From contig NZ_KN050846.1 in NCBI RefSeq assembly GCF_000746845.1, forward strand, positions 2,124,963 through 2,188,962: a stretch of DNA of 64,000 bases, written 5' to 3'. The position numbers and the translations under genes are program-made. The notes beneath the pieces were generated by a model, which searched no databases, was not told the origin of the DNA, and saw nothing but the letters and a program-made list of their open reading frames with translations. Positions within the stretch are counted from its first letter, which is position 1; every line of letters starts with the position of its first letter. Source of the DNA: Altibacter lentus (lineage in GTDB: Bacteria; Bacteroidota; Bacteroidia; Flavobacteriales; Flavobacteriaceae). Of this stretch, positions 51,878 through 62,058 are shown in pieces.

Positions 51878-52045
51878 GATGTCTTTGGATCCCAGGATAC
51901 CTCAGAAGATTTTTTCTTCTTTATACAAGGATCACAGCAAAAAGTAGTTCGCAAGACTAATTGTCCCTAAACCACCGTCTTTTTCTAAACTAAATTTTGC
52001 CAAGCAAAGGCATTTCAGTAATTTCCGCCTTATAAATTCCATTCG

Positions 52046-54889
52046 ATGAAAAAACGATCCTTTCTGTTTGCCTGTTTTCTTTCTGTTTACACCTTTGCCC
52101 AACAACCTGCTACGCCAGCTTCAGTAGTGGAAAATGCGCTTCAGCAAAAGGAAAGCGCCACACAAAATTCCATTGTAAAGAATCTTCCATTCAGGAATAT
52201 TGGCCCAACGGTCATGAGTGGACGGGTGGTTGATTTCGCCGTGAACCCCGACAACCCTATCGAATTTTATGTAGGGTATGCAAGTGGCGGTGTCTGGCAT
52301 ACAAAGAACAACGGAACCAGTTTCACACCAATTTTAGATAATAGCCCCACACAAAATGTAGGAAGTGTCTCCATGGACTGGAAAAACAATATCCTGTATG
52401 TAGGAACGGGAGAGGTGAACGCCTCCCGCTCGTCCTACGCAGGAATAGGTTTATTAAGAACGACTGACAATGGAAAGACGTGGGAAAATTTGGGATTGAA
52501 AGACTCTCACCATATTAGCAGTATTTTGATCAATCCTGAAAACGCCAATGAGATTGTTGTGGGCGCTGTGGGACACCTCTACTCAACAAATAACGAGCGT
52601 GGGATATACAAGACAGTAGATGGCGGGAAGACCTGGAACCGAACCTTGTTTGTTAATGACCAATCCGGTATCATAGAGGTGGTTCGAGATCCTTCAAACT
52701 ATAATTTAATGTATGCTGCGGCTTGGGATAAAGACCGAAAGGCCTGGAATTTTACCGGAAGCGGCTCCGGAAGCGGCATCTATAAAAGTACCGATGCCGG
52801 AAATACATGGACAAAAGTCTCGGTTGCGGGCAGTGGATTTCCCACCGGGGACGGTGTAGGGCGTATCGGACTTGCTATTTACGATGCCAACACGGTATAC
52901 GCAATTCACGATAATCAGGCGCGGCGAGACGATGATACAGCTTCCGAAGAAAGTTCTGACATTTTGACCAAAGACGATTTTAAAACCATGACCTCAATTG
53001 AGTTCTTAAACCTGGACAATAATAAGCTCAATCAATTTTTGCGCATGAACGGATTTCAAGAGAAATACAGAGCAGAAAATGTAAAGAATATGGTGCGCGG
53101 TGGGACGGTCCAACCGGTCGATCTGGCGAAGTATCTGGAAGATGCCAATTCGCTGTTGTTCGATACTCCGGTGATTGGAGCAGAGGTCTATAAAAGTACC
53201 GATGGTGGTTCGACCTGGGAGAAGACCCACGAGGGGTATTTGGACGGCATTTATTATTCCTATGGATATTACTTCGGAAAGATCCATGTAGACCCCGGGA
53301 ATAAGGACGGCATCTATATCTATGGAGTCCCTATCCTCAAGTCGAAGGACGGTGGAAAAACATTTACTTCTATCGATGCCGATAACGTACATGCCGATCA
53401 TCACGCGCTGTGGATCAATCCGAAGCAGCCTGGCCATCTTATCGACGGGAATGATGGAGGGATAAATATAAGTTACGATGATGGCGCTACCTGGATCAAG
53501 AACAATACGCCTGCCGTGGGACAGTTTTATGCCATTAATGTGGACAACGAACAACCGTATAATGTATACGGAGGGTTACAGGATAACGGCGTATGGGTTG
53601 GCTCGCATGAATATGAAGCAAGCCCGTACTGGCAGCAAAGTGGTCAATATCCCTACGAGTCGATCATGGGTGGAGATGGCATGCAGGTACAGATCGATAA
53701 CCGTAACAGTGCAATCGTCTATACAGGGTTTCAGTTTGGGAATTACTACCGAATCAATCGCGACACGAATGAAACTACCTATATTCAGCCAAAACACGAA
53801 CTGGGAGAAAGTCCTTATCGCTTCAATTGGCAAACGCCTATTTTGCTCAGTCCGCATAATCAAGACATACTCTATTTAGGCGGAAACAAACTTATGCGAA
53901 GTATGAATCAGGGGAATGATTGGGCGGCAATTTCCGGCGACCTTACACAGGGTGGAAAGCAGGGGAATGTTGCTTACGGAACCCTCACCTCCATTAGTGA
54001 ATCGCCATTCCAATTCGGATTATTATACACCGGAAGTGATGACGGTATGGTATATGTTTCCAGAGACGCCGGTGGAAATTGGGTGAATGTTTCCACTAGC
54101 TTCCCAAAAGATCTTTGGGTGAGCAGAGTGATTGCTTCGGCCCATAAAAAGGAACGTGTCTATGTGACATTGAACGGATATCGTTGGGATGATTTTAGAC
54201 CATACGTATATGTGAGCGAGAATTACGGAAATAGCTGGAAGGATATTTCAGCAAATTTGCCTGCGTCTCCTGTAAACGTGATCCGTGAAGATCCTGTGAA
54301 CGAGAACGTTCTTTATTTAGGAACCGACAACGGAGCCTACGTTTCTTTTGACAAGGGAGGCACATGGGCACCTTTTTCTGAAGGACTGCCTAATGTGGCC
54401 GTTCACGATATGGTCGTTCAGCCGGAGGCAAAGGATCTGGTTGTGGGGACACACGGACGCTCTATCTATATTGCAGATATATCGCTCCTTCAACGCATGA
54501 ATGCTCAAAACAGTGCTGAAGTATTGCTGAGCACTATTGAACCGGTTCAGTCATCCAGACGCTGGGGAAGAAGCTTCAGTCCTTGGAGCGAGCCATATAC
54601 ACCATCAGTAACCCTGCAATATTATGCGCCTCAAGCCGGTGAAGTCTCCTTCAGAATTGAAACAGAAGCCGGAAAAGTGATTCAGGAATTTACAGGAGCC
54701 GCTGCCAAAGGGATCAATGTGGAAGTCTACGATCTAACTCTTTCAGAAAAAGGAATAAAAGTATTGGACAAAGCCGGAACAAAAGTAAGTAAAGCCGAAA
54801 ATGGCAACTATTACCTGCCTAAGGGCAGTTACACGGTTGTAGTGGAAGTAGGGGGCAGATCGGCACAAACCGATTTGGAAGTTAAATAA
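52046..54889 (+). CDS. Secreted sortilin/BNR-repeat beta-propeller protein
   Basis: 947 residues with a signal peptide (to SVYTFAQ). Most of the protein is BNR/VPS10-type propeller blades with repeated Asp-box words such as TTDNGKTWENL, TVDGGKTWNRT, STDAGNTWTKV, STDGGSTWEKT, SKDGGKTF, SYDDGATW, SRDAGGNWVNV and SFDKGGTWAPF, probably two propellers. A C-terminal ~100-residue beta-domain (VTLQYYAPQAGEVSFRIETE) follows, without a clear T9SS sorting domain. Such proteins are often called glycosyl hydrolases, but Asp boxes alone do not show sialidase or other catalysis. The region about residues 293–345 is an alpha-helical, charged insert between blades. Confidence 0.88.
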   Translation: MKKRSFLFACFLSVYTFAQQPATPASVVENALQQKESATQNSIVKNLPFRNIGPTVMSGRVVDFAVNPDNPIEFYVGYASGGVWHTKNNGTSFTPILDNSPTQNVGSVSMDWKNNILYVGTGEVNASRSSYAGIGLLRTTDNGKTWENLGLKDSHHISSILINPENANEIVVGAVGHLYSTNNERGIYKTVDGGKTWNRTLFVNDQSGIIEVVRDPSNYNLMYAAAWDKDRKAWNFTGSGSGSGIYKSTDAGNTWTKVSVAGSGFPTGDGVGRIGLAIYDANTVYAIHDNQARRDDDTASEESSDILTKDDFKTMTSIEFLNLDNNKLNQFLRMNGFQEKYRAENVKNMVRGGTVQPVDLAKYLEDANSLLFDTPVIGAEVYKSTDGGSTWEKTHEGYLDGIYYSYGYYFGKIHVDPGNKDGIYIYGVPILKSKDGGKTFTSIDADNVHADHHALWINPKQPGHLIDGNDGGINISYDDGATWIKNNTPAVGQFYAINVDNEQPYNVYGGLQDNGVWVGSHEYEASPYWQQSGQYPYESIMGGDGMQVQIDNRNSAIVYTGFQFGNYYRINRDTNETTYIQPKHELGESPYRFNWQTPILLSPHNQDILYLGGNKLMRSMNQGNDWAAISGDLTQGGKQGNVAYGTLTSISESPFQFGLLYTGSDDGMVYVSRDAGGNWVNVSTSFPKDLWVSRVIASAHKKERVYVTLNGYRWDDFRPYVYVSENYGNSWKDISANLPASPVNVIREDPVNENVLYLGTDNGAYVSFDKGGTWAPFSEGLPNVAVHDMVVQPEAKDLVVGTHGRSIYIADISLLQRMNAQNSAEVLLSTIEPVQSSRRWGRSFSPWSEPYTPSVTLQYYAPQAGEVSFRIETEAGKVIQEFTGAAAKGINVEVYDLTLSEKGIKVLDKAGTKVSKAENGNYYLPKGSYTVVVEVGGRSAQTDLEVK

Positions 54890-54928
54890 GAATTGTTGCT
54901 ACTATCATCAATAAAAGAAATGCGAATG

Positions 54929-54960
54929 TTTGGCTAAAAGGGTAAGCAGCCGTATTTTTG
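54929..54960 (+). promoter_or_regulatory. Near-ideal promoter of the sdhCAB operon
   Basis: TTTG at 54929–54932, a 20-nt spacer, then TATTTTTG at 54953–54960: an almost exact copy of the Bacteroidota consensus (TTTG, 19–20 nt, TAnnTTTG). The sdhC ATG is 29 nt further on. Confidence 0.72.
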
Positions 54961-54989
54961 TCATGTAAATTCTAGAAAAGAAAACCATA

Positions 54990-55655
54990 ATGGGAATACT
55001 ATCCTCTTCAATCGCCAGAAAAGTTGCTATGGCACTTTCGGGTTTGTTTCTTGTATTTTTTTTAGCCCAGCATTTTACTATCAATTTTACATCGGTTATC
55101 GCGCCTGACACATTTAACAGCTGGTCCCATTTTATGGGAACCAACATCTTGGTGCAATTTATATTACAACCGGTCTTGATCTTTGGAGTCGTGTTCCATT
55201 TTGTGATGGGCTTTATTCTTGAGATCCGTAACCGTAATGCTCGTGCGATCTCTTATAAGAAATTCCACGGAAACACAAACTCTACTTGGGCCTCTAGGAA
55301 CATGATCATTTCCGGATTGGTAATCTTGGCCTTCTTGGGACTGCACTTTTACGATTTCTGGATCCCGGAAATGGTCCATAAATATATAGAATCCCATCCC
55401 GAAGACGCCACCAGGTATTATGCCGAAACAGTTCATAAATTTGAAAGTCCAGTAAGGGTAGGAATCTATGTGTTGGCATTTATATTGTTGATCTTTCACC
55501 TTTGGCACGGGTTCTCGTCTGCTTTCCAGAGTGTCGGGTTCAACAACAAGTATTCAAAAGCACTGCGGGGCTTTACACAGGTTTTTGCAGTAGCCATTCC
55601 TTTAGGGTTCATTTTTATTGCCCTGTACCATCATTTTAATCAATTACCCCACTAA
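54990..55655 (+). CDS. sdhC: Succinate dehydrogenase cytochrome b558 subunit
   Basis: 221 residues with five hydrophobic helices, the single-subunit b558 type of membrane anchor (as in Bacillus and Bacteroidota), which carries two haems b and the quinone site. Histidines at helix ends ([45 protein letters not shown]) are the probable axial ligands. Start [20 protein letters not shown]. First gene of the operon, ten bases before sdhA. Confidence 0.94.
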   Translation: MGILSSSIARKVAMALSGLFLVFFLAQHFTINFTSVIAPDTFNSWSHFMGTNILVQFILQPVLIFGVVFHFVMGFILEIRNRNARAISYKKFHGNTNSTWASRNMIISGLVILAFLGLHFYDFWIPEMVHKYIESHPEDATRYYAETVHKFESPVRVGIYVLAFILLIFHLWHGFSSAFQSVGFNNKYSKALRGFTQVFAVAIPLGFIFIALYHHFNQLPH

Positions 55656-55665
55656 AAAAAATGCT

Positions 55666-57669
55666 ATGTCGATATTAGAATCCAAAATACCTAAAGGACC
55701 CTTAGCCGATAAGTGGACAAATCATAAGAACAAGATCAACCTGGTGAATCCGGCCAACAAACGAAACATAGATGTGATTGTTGTGGGAACGGGCCTGGCC
55801 GGAGGGAGCGCAGCTGCTACCTTGGCAGAGTTGGGATATAATGTAAAGACATTCTGCTATCAGGATTCGCCGCGTCGTGCGCATTCCATTGCCGCACAAG
55901 GAGGGATCAATGCTGCTAAGAACTATCAAGGGGACGGAGACTCTACCTACCGACTTTTCTACGATACGGTAAAAGGAGGCGACTATCGCTCTAGGGAAGC
56001 AAACGTATATCGTTTGGCTGAGGTTTCGGCAAACATCATCGATCAATGTGTCGCTCAAGGAGTGCCTTTTGCACGGGAGTATGGCGGACTGCTCGACAAC
56101 CGTTCTTTTGGAGGAGTTTTGGTTTCCAGAACATTTTATGCCAAGGGACAAACAGGGCAGCAATTGCTCTTGGGAGCTTATTCTGCCATGAACCGACAGA
56201 TAAACCGAGGGAAGATCAAGCCCTACAACAGACATGAAATGTTGGACCTTGTTGTTGTGAACGGCAAGGCCAGAGGGATCATTGCACGGGACCTGGTAAC
56301 CGGCGAGATCGAACGTCATTCGGCTCATGCAGTGGTGATCGCATCCGGCGGCTATGGGAATGTATTCTTCCTTTCCACCAATGCCATGGGGAGCAATGTA
56401 ACGGCTAACTGGAAGATCCACAAACGAGGTGCCTACTTTGCAAATCCTTGTTTTACACAAATTCACCCTACCTGTATTCCGGTATCCGGGGAACACCAGT
56501 CTAAATTAACCTTAATGTCCGAATCACTTCGGAATGACGGCCGTATATGGGTGCCCAAAAAACTAGAAGATGCCAAAGCGATCCGGGAAGGAAAGAAAAA
56601 ACCAACCGATCTCTCTGCTGAAGAACGCGATTATTATCTGGAACGACGGTATCCGTCCTTCGGAAACCTCGTGCCGCGTGATGTTGCTTCCAGAGCCGCA
56701 AAGGAGCGTTGCGATGCCGGATTTGGAGTGAATAAGACAGGTGAAGCGGTATATTTGGACTTTGCCTCTGCTATTGAACGCTATGGAAAAGAACAAGCTG
56801 CCATTCAAGGAAATCACAACCCTTCCGATGCCGAAGTACAAGAACTTGGGAAAAAGGCCATAGAGAACAAATATGGTAACTTATTCCAGATGTATGAAAA
56901 GATCGTAGATCAAAATCCGTACGAGACCCCAATGATGATCTATCCGGCGGTACATTACACCATGGGCGGTATTTGGGTGGATTACAATCTGCAAACCACC
57001 ATTGAAGGTTGTTATGCGACCGGAGAAGCCAATTTTAGCGATCATGGAGCCAACCGATTGGGAGCTTCAGCATTAATGCAAGGACTTGCAGATGGATACT
57101 TTGTATTGCCATACACCATAGGTGATTATCTTTCTAAAGACATTAGAACCGGTTCAATTTCTACCGAATCGCCGGAATTTGAAGCGGCAGAGAAGAACGT
57201 TCGGGAACGACTTGAAAAGTTGATACAAAATAATGGTTCGAAACCGGTTGATTATTTTCATAAGCGTTTAGGAAAGATCATGTGGGATAAATGTGGTATG
57301 TCCCGTAATGCCAAAGATCTTCAAGAAGCAATTTCAGAAATAAAACAATTAAGGGAAGAATTCTGGAAGGATGTGAAAGTTCCCGGCGAAATGAACGAAA
57401 TGAATGCCGAACTTGAAAAGGCCGGACGTGTTGCCGATTTCTTGGAGTTAGGAGAATTGTTCGCTAAAGACGCGTTGCACCGCAATGAATCGTGCGGCGG
57501 TCACTTTAGGGAAGAATACCAAACCGAAGACGGAGAAGCCTTACGCGACGATGAGAATTATATGTATGTGGCAGCCTGGGAGTACAAAGGAGAACCTAGT
57601 GATGCTGTTTTGCATAAGGAAGATCTGGACTACGAAAATATTGAAGTAAAAACGCGTTCCTATAAATAA
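55666..57669 (+). CDS. sdhA: Succinate dehydrogenase/fumarate reductase flavoprotein subunit
   Basis: 667 residues from the ATG at 55666. A longer frame from a TTG at 55618 overlaps the end of sdhC and is rejected. SdhA oxidises succinate to fumarate. The FAD-binding [10 protein letters not shown] lies at 41–50 and the covalent FAD histidine is His73 ([10 protein letters not shown]). Substrate-site blocks [27 protein letters not shown] and the capping region are in place. An internal segment of about 60 residues ([20 protein letters not shown]) is typical of the long Bacteroidota form. Confidence 0.96.
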   Translation: MSILESKIPKGPLADKWTNHKNKINLVNPANKRNIDVIVVGTGLAGGSAAATLAELGYNVKTFCYQDSPRRAHSIAAQGGINAAKNYQGDGDSTYRLFYDTVKGGDYRSREANVYRLAEVSANIIDQCVAQGVPFAREYGGLLDNRSFGGVLVSRTFYAKGQTGQQLLLGAYSAMNRQINRGKIKPYNRHEMLDLVVVNGKARGIIARDLVTGEIERHSAHAVVIASGGYGNVFFLSTNAMGSNVTANWKIHKRGAYFANPCFTQIHPTCIPVSGEHQSKLTLMSESLRNDGRIWVPKKLEDAKAIREGKKKPTDLSAEERDYYLERRYPSFGNLVPRDVASRAAKERCDAGFGVNKTGEAVYLDFASAIERYGKEQAAIQGNHNPSDAEVQELGKKAIENKYGNLFQMYEKIVDQNPYETPMMIYPAVHYTMGGIWVDYNLQTTIEGCYATGEANFSDHGANRLGASALMQGLADGYFVLPYTIGDYLSKDIRTGSISTESPEFEAAEKNVRERLEKLIQNNGSKPVDYFHKRLGKIMWDKCGMSRNAKDLQEAISEIKQLREEFWKDVKVPGEMNEMNAELEKAGRVADFLELGELFAKDALHRNESCGGHFREEYQTEDGEALRDDENYMYVAAWEYKGEPSDAVLHKEDLDYENIEVKTRSYK

Positions 57670-57674
57670 CCATT

Positions 57675-58421
57675 ATGAAACTGACACTTAAAATATGGCG
57701 TCAAAAAAACGCCGCCGCAAAAGGAAGCTTGCAAACCTATTCCTTAGATGGAGTCGATGGGGATATGTCCTTTTTGGAAATGTTGGACGTATTGAATCAT
57801 GATCTTATTGAAAAAGGGGAGGAACCCGTTGTGTTCGATCATGATTGCAGAGAAGGGATCTGCGGAAGCTGTTCTTTGCAGATTAATGGGGAACCGCATG
57901 GTCCGGACCGCCTTATAACTACCTGTCAATTGCACATGCGTATGTTCAAAGATGGAGATACCATTGTCATTGAGCCATTCCGTGCCACGGCATTTCCGGT
58001 AATTAAAGACTTGGTTGTGGACCGAAGTGCTTTTGATAGGATCCAGCAAGCAGGAGGGTTTATCTCGGTGAACACCTCAGGAAATACCATAGATGCCAAT
58101 GCCATACCGGTTGAGAAGGAAGACGCCGATGAGTCTTTTGCGGCTGCTACCTGTATTGGTTGTGGCGCCTGTGTGGCTGCGTGTAAGAATGCAAGTGCTA
58201 TGTTGTTTGCGGCTGCTAAAGTGAGTCAGTTTGCACTTTTGCCGCAAGGGAAGGTGGAAGCCACCACCCGTGTTTTGAATATGGTGGAGCAAATGGACAA
58301 AGAAGGTTTTGGAAACTGCAGTAATACCGGCGCTTGTGAAATAGAATGTCCAAAAGGTATCTCTTTGGAGAATATCGCTCGAATGAACCGGGAATATCTT
58401 AGTGCCAGTTTAAAAGGATAG
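57675..58421 (+). CDS. sdhB: Succinate dehydrogenase/fumarate reductase iron–sulfur subunit
   Basis: 248 residues. A 2Fe-2S site at Cys58, Cys63, Cys66 and Cys84 (CREGICGSC); then the cysteines for the 4Fe-4S and 3Fe-4S clusters at 160, 163, 166, 170, 215, 221 and 225 ([25 protein letters not shown]). It carries electrons from SdhA to the membrane subunit. It starts five bases after sdhA and ends two bases from the stop of a convergent kinase gene. Confidence 0.96.
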   Translation: MKLTLKIWRQKNAAAKGSLQTYSLDGVDGDMSFLEMLDVLNHDLIEKGEEPVVFDHDCREGICGSCSLQINGEPHGPDRLITTCQLHMRMFKDGDTIVIEPFRATAFPVIKDLVVDRSAFDRIQQAGGFISVNTSGNTIDANAIPVEKEDADESFAAATCIGCGACVAACKNASAMLFAAAKVSQFALLPQGKVEATTRVLNMVEQMDKEGFGNCSNTGACEIECPKGISLENIARMNREYLSASLKG

Positions 58422-58423
58422 AC

Positions 58424-60676
58424 TTACATAGCCTTTAATTCTGGTGTGCCGGAAACCGAGATATTTACGTCGGTAAGGTTGCGGTAGATCGTTTGAATAA
58501 AACGAGTAATGTCGTAGGGCTTTACAATAATATCGTTCATTCCGCATTCAAAGATAGAATGTCGTATTTCTTCAACTTCTACGGCAGTAAGTGCAAGGAT
58601 AGGGATCGTGGTATTGAATTTTCTAATTTCTTTAGTCGCATCAATCCCGTTCATAATAGGCATATTGATGTCCATTAGAATGAGGTCGTAGTGAGTATTC
58701 TGCAACGCGTCAATGGCTATTTGACCGTTTTCGGCAATACTACAGTGCATATCGTTCTTTTCTAGAATCTTTTTGGTTACGGTTTGGTTGATTCGATTGT
58801 CTTCAACGACCAGTATGTGTTTCCCTTTTAAAAGCGATACATCAATGACCTCTTCAATCTTATTTTGAACTTCTTCCTCGTAAACAATCTTGTATTCTAT
58901 GGTAAAGACAAAAAGAGAGCCTTTCCCTTCATCACTTTTTAAAGTGATCTCTGCCTGGTCCATTTGGAGTAATTTTTTCACGATGGGTAGCCCCAATCCG
59001 GTGCCGTGATATTTGTAATTATCGGTATTGAGCTGTGAGAATTCTTCAAATATATGTTCCTGCTTTTCGGAAGGAATTCCAATCCCGGTATCACGGATAT
59101 AAAATTTAATAGCGGCAGTATCCGGTGTATTTTTCGTTGTTTCGGCGATCACATAGATATCTCCGTTCTCGGTGAACTTGCAGGCGTTTGCGATCAAGTT
59201 CATAAGAACCTGCGATAATCGCACCGAGTTTCCGTAAATAACTTCCGGAACCGATTCGGAAATATGAATATGGATCTCATTGTTATTCTGAACTCGCATG
59301 TATTCAAATGAAGACGAGATCTTCTTGATTAAATCCCGAAGATTAAAAGCGGTAAATTCGTTTTCTAAAGTCTGCGATTCTATCTTATTGATGTGAAGGA
59401 CATCGTTGATCAATGCCAAAAGATAATCGGCAGAGAATTTTAGAGACTTCAGATCTTTTAAATGTTTTTTAAGAGATGCATCCTCCAACAGGATGGTGGT
59501 AAGCCCGATAACACCGTACAAGGGGGTACGAAGCTCGTGACTAATGGTAGAAAAGAACTTGTTCTTGGCTTGAGACAGCTGTTCGGCTTCTTCTTTAGCT
59601 TTCAGGTATTCTTGATTTTTAAGCTTCAATTCGTTAATTAATTGTTTTCTGTTCCGAAAGGCCAGAAAGAGAACAACAAATAAAACGAGGAAACAACAGA
59701 ATGCGATAAGTAACACATTGTTCAAGGTGCTCTTGTTCGCTACGATCTCGGCCTGTAGCGCAGCCTTTTCTTCGGCCTGTTGAACATAGGTTCGGTATTC
59801 TTTTACAATGTGGTTGGTGGATACAGCTTCGATGTTTGAAGAAATTATTTTTTGCTGATTGATGCTCAAATAATCCTCATATTCCTGTCGTGCAGTAAAG
59901 GCATCCTTGTAATTGCCCTGCTCCAAGAGACTTTCGCTGTAGTAATAATAAGCATCTTCAAGGACGATACTGTGTTTCTCCTTTTCGGCCTGAGCGATCG
60001 CTTTCTTGAAATAGGTATTCGCCATTTCGTAGTTTTCCTTATAGTAATGATATTGCCCCATTAAATTATCCAGACTTGCGGCATAGGAAGCATCCCCAAA
60101 TGGAATAAGTTTGCGGGCTTTGATAATGTGCGTATAGGCCAAGGTAAGTTCGTCAACCTCCAGTGCCGTGAGAATTACATTGTAATGGGCTTTTGCAAGT
60201 CCTGCGGAATCCTCTAATTTTTCGAATAGATCGATCGATTTGTCATGATAATCGAAAGCTGCTTCAGGGCCACTTCCGGTGATCGTATAGATATTCGCCA
60301 AGTCCATATAGGTAAGGGCACGAACGGTATCATTCTTTGATAACAGGGCTTGTTTTTCAGCTTTTTCAAAACTTTCCTTCGCCAGGAGCGTATCTCCAAG
60401 TACAAGATAGTCGTAGGCCAGATTGCGATATCCTTTGTGAATGTAATAGGGTTCGTTGATCTCGAACGCAAGTTCCAGCAGATCGAAATTCAATGCGAGA
60501 TCTTTACGGTAATCTCCATTGTTATAATGAATATTCGACGAATCCATGAGCATCTTGAAACGCTCTTTCTTATTCTTTAAGGCATCAGGATCGTTCGTTT
60601 GCCCGTATAAAGAAGATACTCCGCCAGCGGAAAATAGGGCAACAGAAAGCAACAAGAAATAACAATATTTCTTCAT
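58424..60676 (-). CDS. TPR-sensor hybrid histidine kinase
   Basis: 750 residues. A signal-type N terminus (to SSLYGQ), about six TPR-like helical pairs (30–300), one transmembrane helix (about 318–341), a HisKA domain with His380 (FSTISHELRTPLYG), an HATPase domain (LIANACKFTENG, DTGIGIP, GTGLGLPIVKK) and a C-terminal receiver with phospho-acceptor Asp669 (LILMDINMPIMNG). It is the common Bacteroidota arrangement in which periplasmic TPRs sense and an internal receiver relays to an unlinked phosphotransfer protein. It is divergent from an aminotransferase gene across a palindrome. Confidence 0.92.
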   Translation of the reverse strand: MKKYCYFLLLSVALFSAGGVSSLYGQTNDPDALKNKKERFKMLMDSSNIHYNNGDYRKDLALNFDLLELAFEINEPYYIHKGYRNLAYDYLVLGDTLLAKESFEKAEKQALLSKNDTVRALTYMDLANIYTITGSGPEAAFDYHDKSIDLFEKLEDSAGLAKAHYNVILTALEVDELTLAYTHIIKARKLIPFGDASYAASLDNLMGQYHYYKENYEMANTYFKKAIAQAEKEKHSIVLEDAYYYYSESLLEQGNYKDAFTARQEYEDYLSINQQKIISSNIEAVSTNHIVKEYRTYVQQAEEKAALQAEIVANKSTLNNVLLIAFCCFLVLFVVLFLAFRNRKQLINELKLKNQEYLKAKEEAEQLSQAKNKFFSTISHELRTPLYGVIGLTTILLEDASLKKHLKDLKSLKFSADYLLALINDVLHINKIESQTLENEFTAFNLRDLIKKISSSFEYMRVQNNNEIHIHISESVPEVIYGNSVRLSQVLMNLIANACKFTENGDIYVIAETTKNTPDTAAIKFYIRDTGIGIPSEKQEHIFEEFSQLNTDNYKYHGTGLGLPIVKKLLQMDQAEITLKSDEGKGSLFVFTIEYKIVYEEEVQNKIEEVIDVSLLKGKHILVVEDNRINQTVTKKILEKNDMHCSIAENGQIAIDALQNTHYDLILMDINMPIMNGIDATKEIRKFNTTIPILALTAVEVEEIRHSIFECGMNDIIVKPYDITRFIQTIYRNLTDVNISVSGTPELKAM

Positions 60677-60703
60677 TGGTTAAGTACATTTGGGGATGGC
60701 AAG

Positions 60704-60739
60704 ATACACTTTTTCTAGAATTTCAATAAAAAAGTGTAT
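60704..60739. promoter_or_regulatory. Palindrome in the divergent kinase/aminotransferase promoter region
   Basis: ATACACTTTTT (60704–60714) and AAAAAGTGTAT (60729–60739) are perfect 11-bp inverted repeats 14 bp apart. Each arm ends in a -7-like box for the gene it faces: TATCTTGC (60699–60706) for the kinase and TATGTTTT (60737–60744) for the aminotransferase. It may be a shared operator, or paired promoter elements. Confidence 0.45.
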
Positions 60740-60782
60740 GTTTTAACACTTGAAATTTATCAAGTTATCTAATTATAAAAGT

Positions 60783-61922
60783 ATGATTCCACAAAAACTT
60801 CCTACCGTTGAAACCTCCATATTCGCAGTGATGAGCAAAATGGCCACCGAGCATAAAGCACTCAATTTATCGCAGGGATTTCCCAATTTTGATAGCGATC
60901 CTTTACTTATCGATCTTGTGTCACAAGCGATGAATCAAGGAAACAATCAGTATGCTCCAATGCCGGGAGACCTTCAATTGCGTGTAGAGATCTCAAAAAA
61001 AACAGAAACGCTACATCATAAATTATATGATCCTACTTCAGAGATCACAATAACTGCGGGAGCAACACAAGCATTATTTGTCGCTATAGCCGCAGTGATC
61101 CAGTCTGGCGACGAAGCAATCTTGTTCACTCCGGCCTACGACTCGTATGATCCGGTAATACGTTTGTTTGGAGGTAAACCTGTTTCGGTTCAACTCAAGG
61201 CGCCTTCCTACACCCCCAATTGGGAAGAGGTACGAAACAAAATATCAAGTAAGACCAAATTGATCATTATTAACTCACCGCACAACCCCAGCGGAATGGT
61301 TTTTTCTGAAAATGATATGCTCCAACTTCAAGAACTGGCCGTAAAACATAATATTTGGGTTATTAGCGATGAGGTATACGAACACATTATTTTCGACGGG
61401 CATCAACACCAAAGCGCTGCTCGATTTGAAGCCCTTTCACAACGTACGTTTATCACAGCTTCGTTTGGCAAGACCTTTCACAATACCGGATGGAAAATGG
61501 GATATTGTGCAGCACCGCAGCCGCTTATGAAAGCATTTCAAAAGATCCATCAGTTCAATGTGTTCTGTGTAAATCATCCTATTCAAAAAGCACTTGCCAC
61601 ATACCTTCAAGAGCCAAAACACTACTTAGAACTTTCTTCCTTTTATCAAAAAAAACGCGACCTTTTTTTATCGTTGATACAGGATTCCCGCTTTAAGTTT
61701 ATTCCGTCAACAGGTACTTATTTTCAATTATTGGATTTTTCTGAAATTTCTTCAGAAGGGGATCGCGCTTTTGCCGAAAGACTTACAAAAGAACACAAGA
61801 TCGCGACCATTCCTACCTCAGCTTTTAACGAAAACCAAACAGACTTCCGCCAAATACGGGTATGCTTTGCAAAAACCGATGATACCCTAAAAGAAGCAGC
61901 CGGGATCTTGAGTGCGATCTAG
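60783..61922 (+). CDS. Methionine/aromatic-type aminotransferase (fold type I)
   Basis: 379 residues from the ATG at 60783; the frame can be extended to a TTG at 60750 but the added residues are unlike the family. It is a class I/II PLP aminotransferase: LSQGFPNFDSDP near the start, AGATQALFVAI, PAYDSYDPV, NSPHNPSGMVF, SDEVYEH and the PLP lysine Lys230 in SFGKTFHNTGWK. The GKTFHNTGWKMGYC segment is that of the YbdL/methionine aminotransferase and kynurenine aminotransferase group. It may complete methionine salvage or transaminate aromatic acids, and so could feed the hpd pathway, but that is inference. Confidence 0.88.
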   Translation: MIPQKLPTVETSIFAVMSKMATEHKALNLSQGFPNFDSDPLLIDLVSQAMNQGNNQYAPMPGDLQLRVEISKKTETLHHKLYDPTSEITITAGATQALFVAIAAVIQSGDEAILFTPAYDSYDPVIRLFGGKPVSVQLKAPSYTPNWEEVRNKISSKTKLIIINSPHNPSGMVFSENDMLQLQELAVKHNIWVISDEVYEHIIFDGHQHQSAARFEALSQRTFITASFGKTFHNTGWKMGYCAAPQPLMKAFQKIHQFNVFCVNHPIQKALATYLQEPKHYLELSSFYQKKRDLFLSLIQDSRFKFIPSTGTYFQLLDFSEISSEGDRAFAERLTKEHKIATIPTSAFNENQTDFRQIRVCFAKTDDTLKEAAGILSAI

Positions 61923-62058
61923 GGACTTTTGTATGATAATGATAACCACACTATAAGTAAATTCAATTCTAAAATTAAAACATCCAATGTAAGTATTAGG
62001 CATTACAATTAGGAATTGGTAACTTTATAGCTATCGATTTCAAAAATTATAAGTGTAA

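Noticed and set aside
51741-51947. 68-residue frame across the palindromic element
   Set aside because: TTG start, runs through a palindromic repeat, and its two similar IPQKI parts only reflect the direct DNA repeats.
53006-53554. 182-residue frame antisense to the BNR-repeat gene
   Set aside because: Shadow of repeated codons in the propeller gene; no domain recognised.
52046-54889. Glycosyl hydrolase (sialidase) function for the BNR-repeat protein
   Set aside because: Asp boxes mark the propeller fold only. I see no catalytic Arg triad or other evidence of a hydrolase site.
55618-55665. Longer SdhA start at TTG 55618
   Set aside because: It would overlap the last 38 bases of sdhC and adds residues unlike the family; ATG 55666 gives the normal N terminus.
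55702-56496. 264-residue frame antisense to sdhA
   Set aside because: Covered by the sdhA FAD-binding domain; no promoter or recognised domain in the antisense product.
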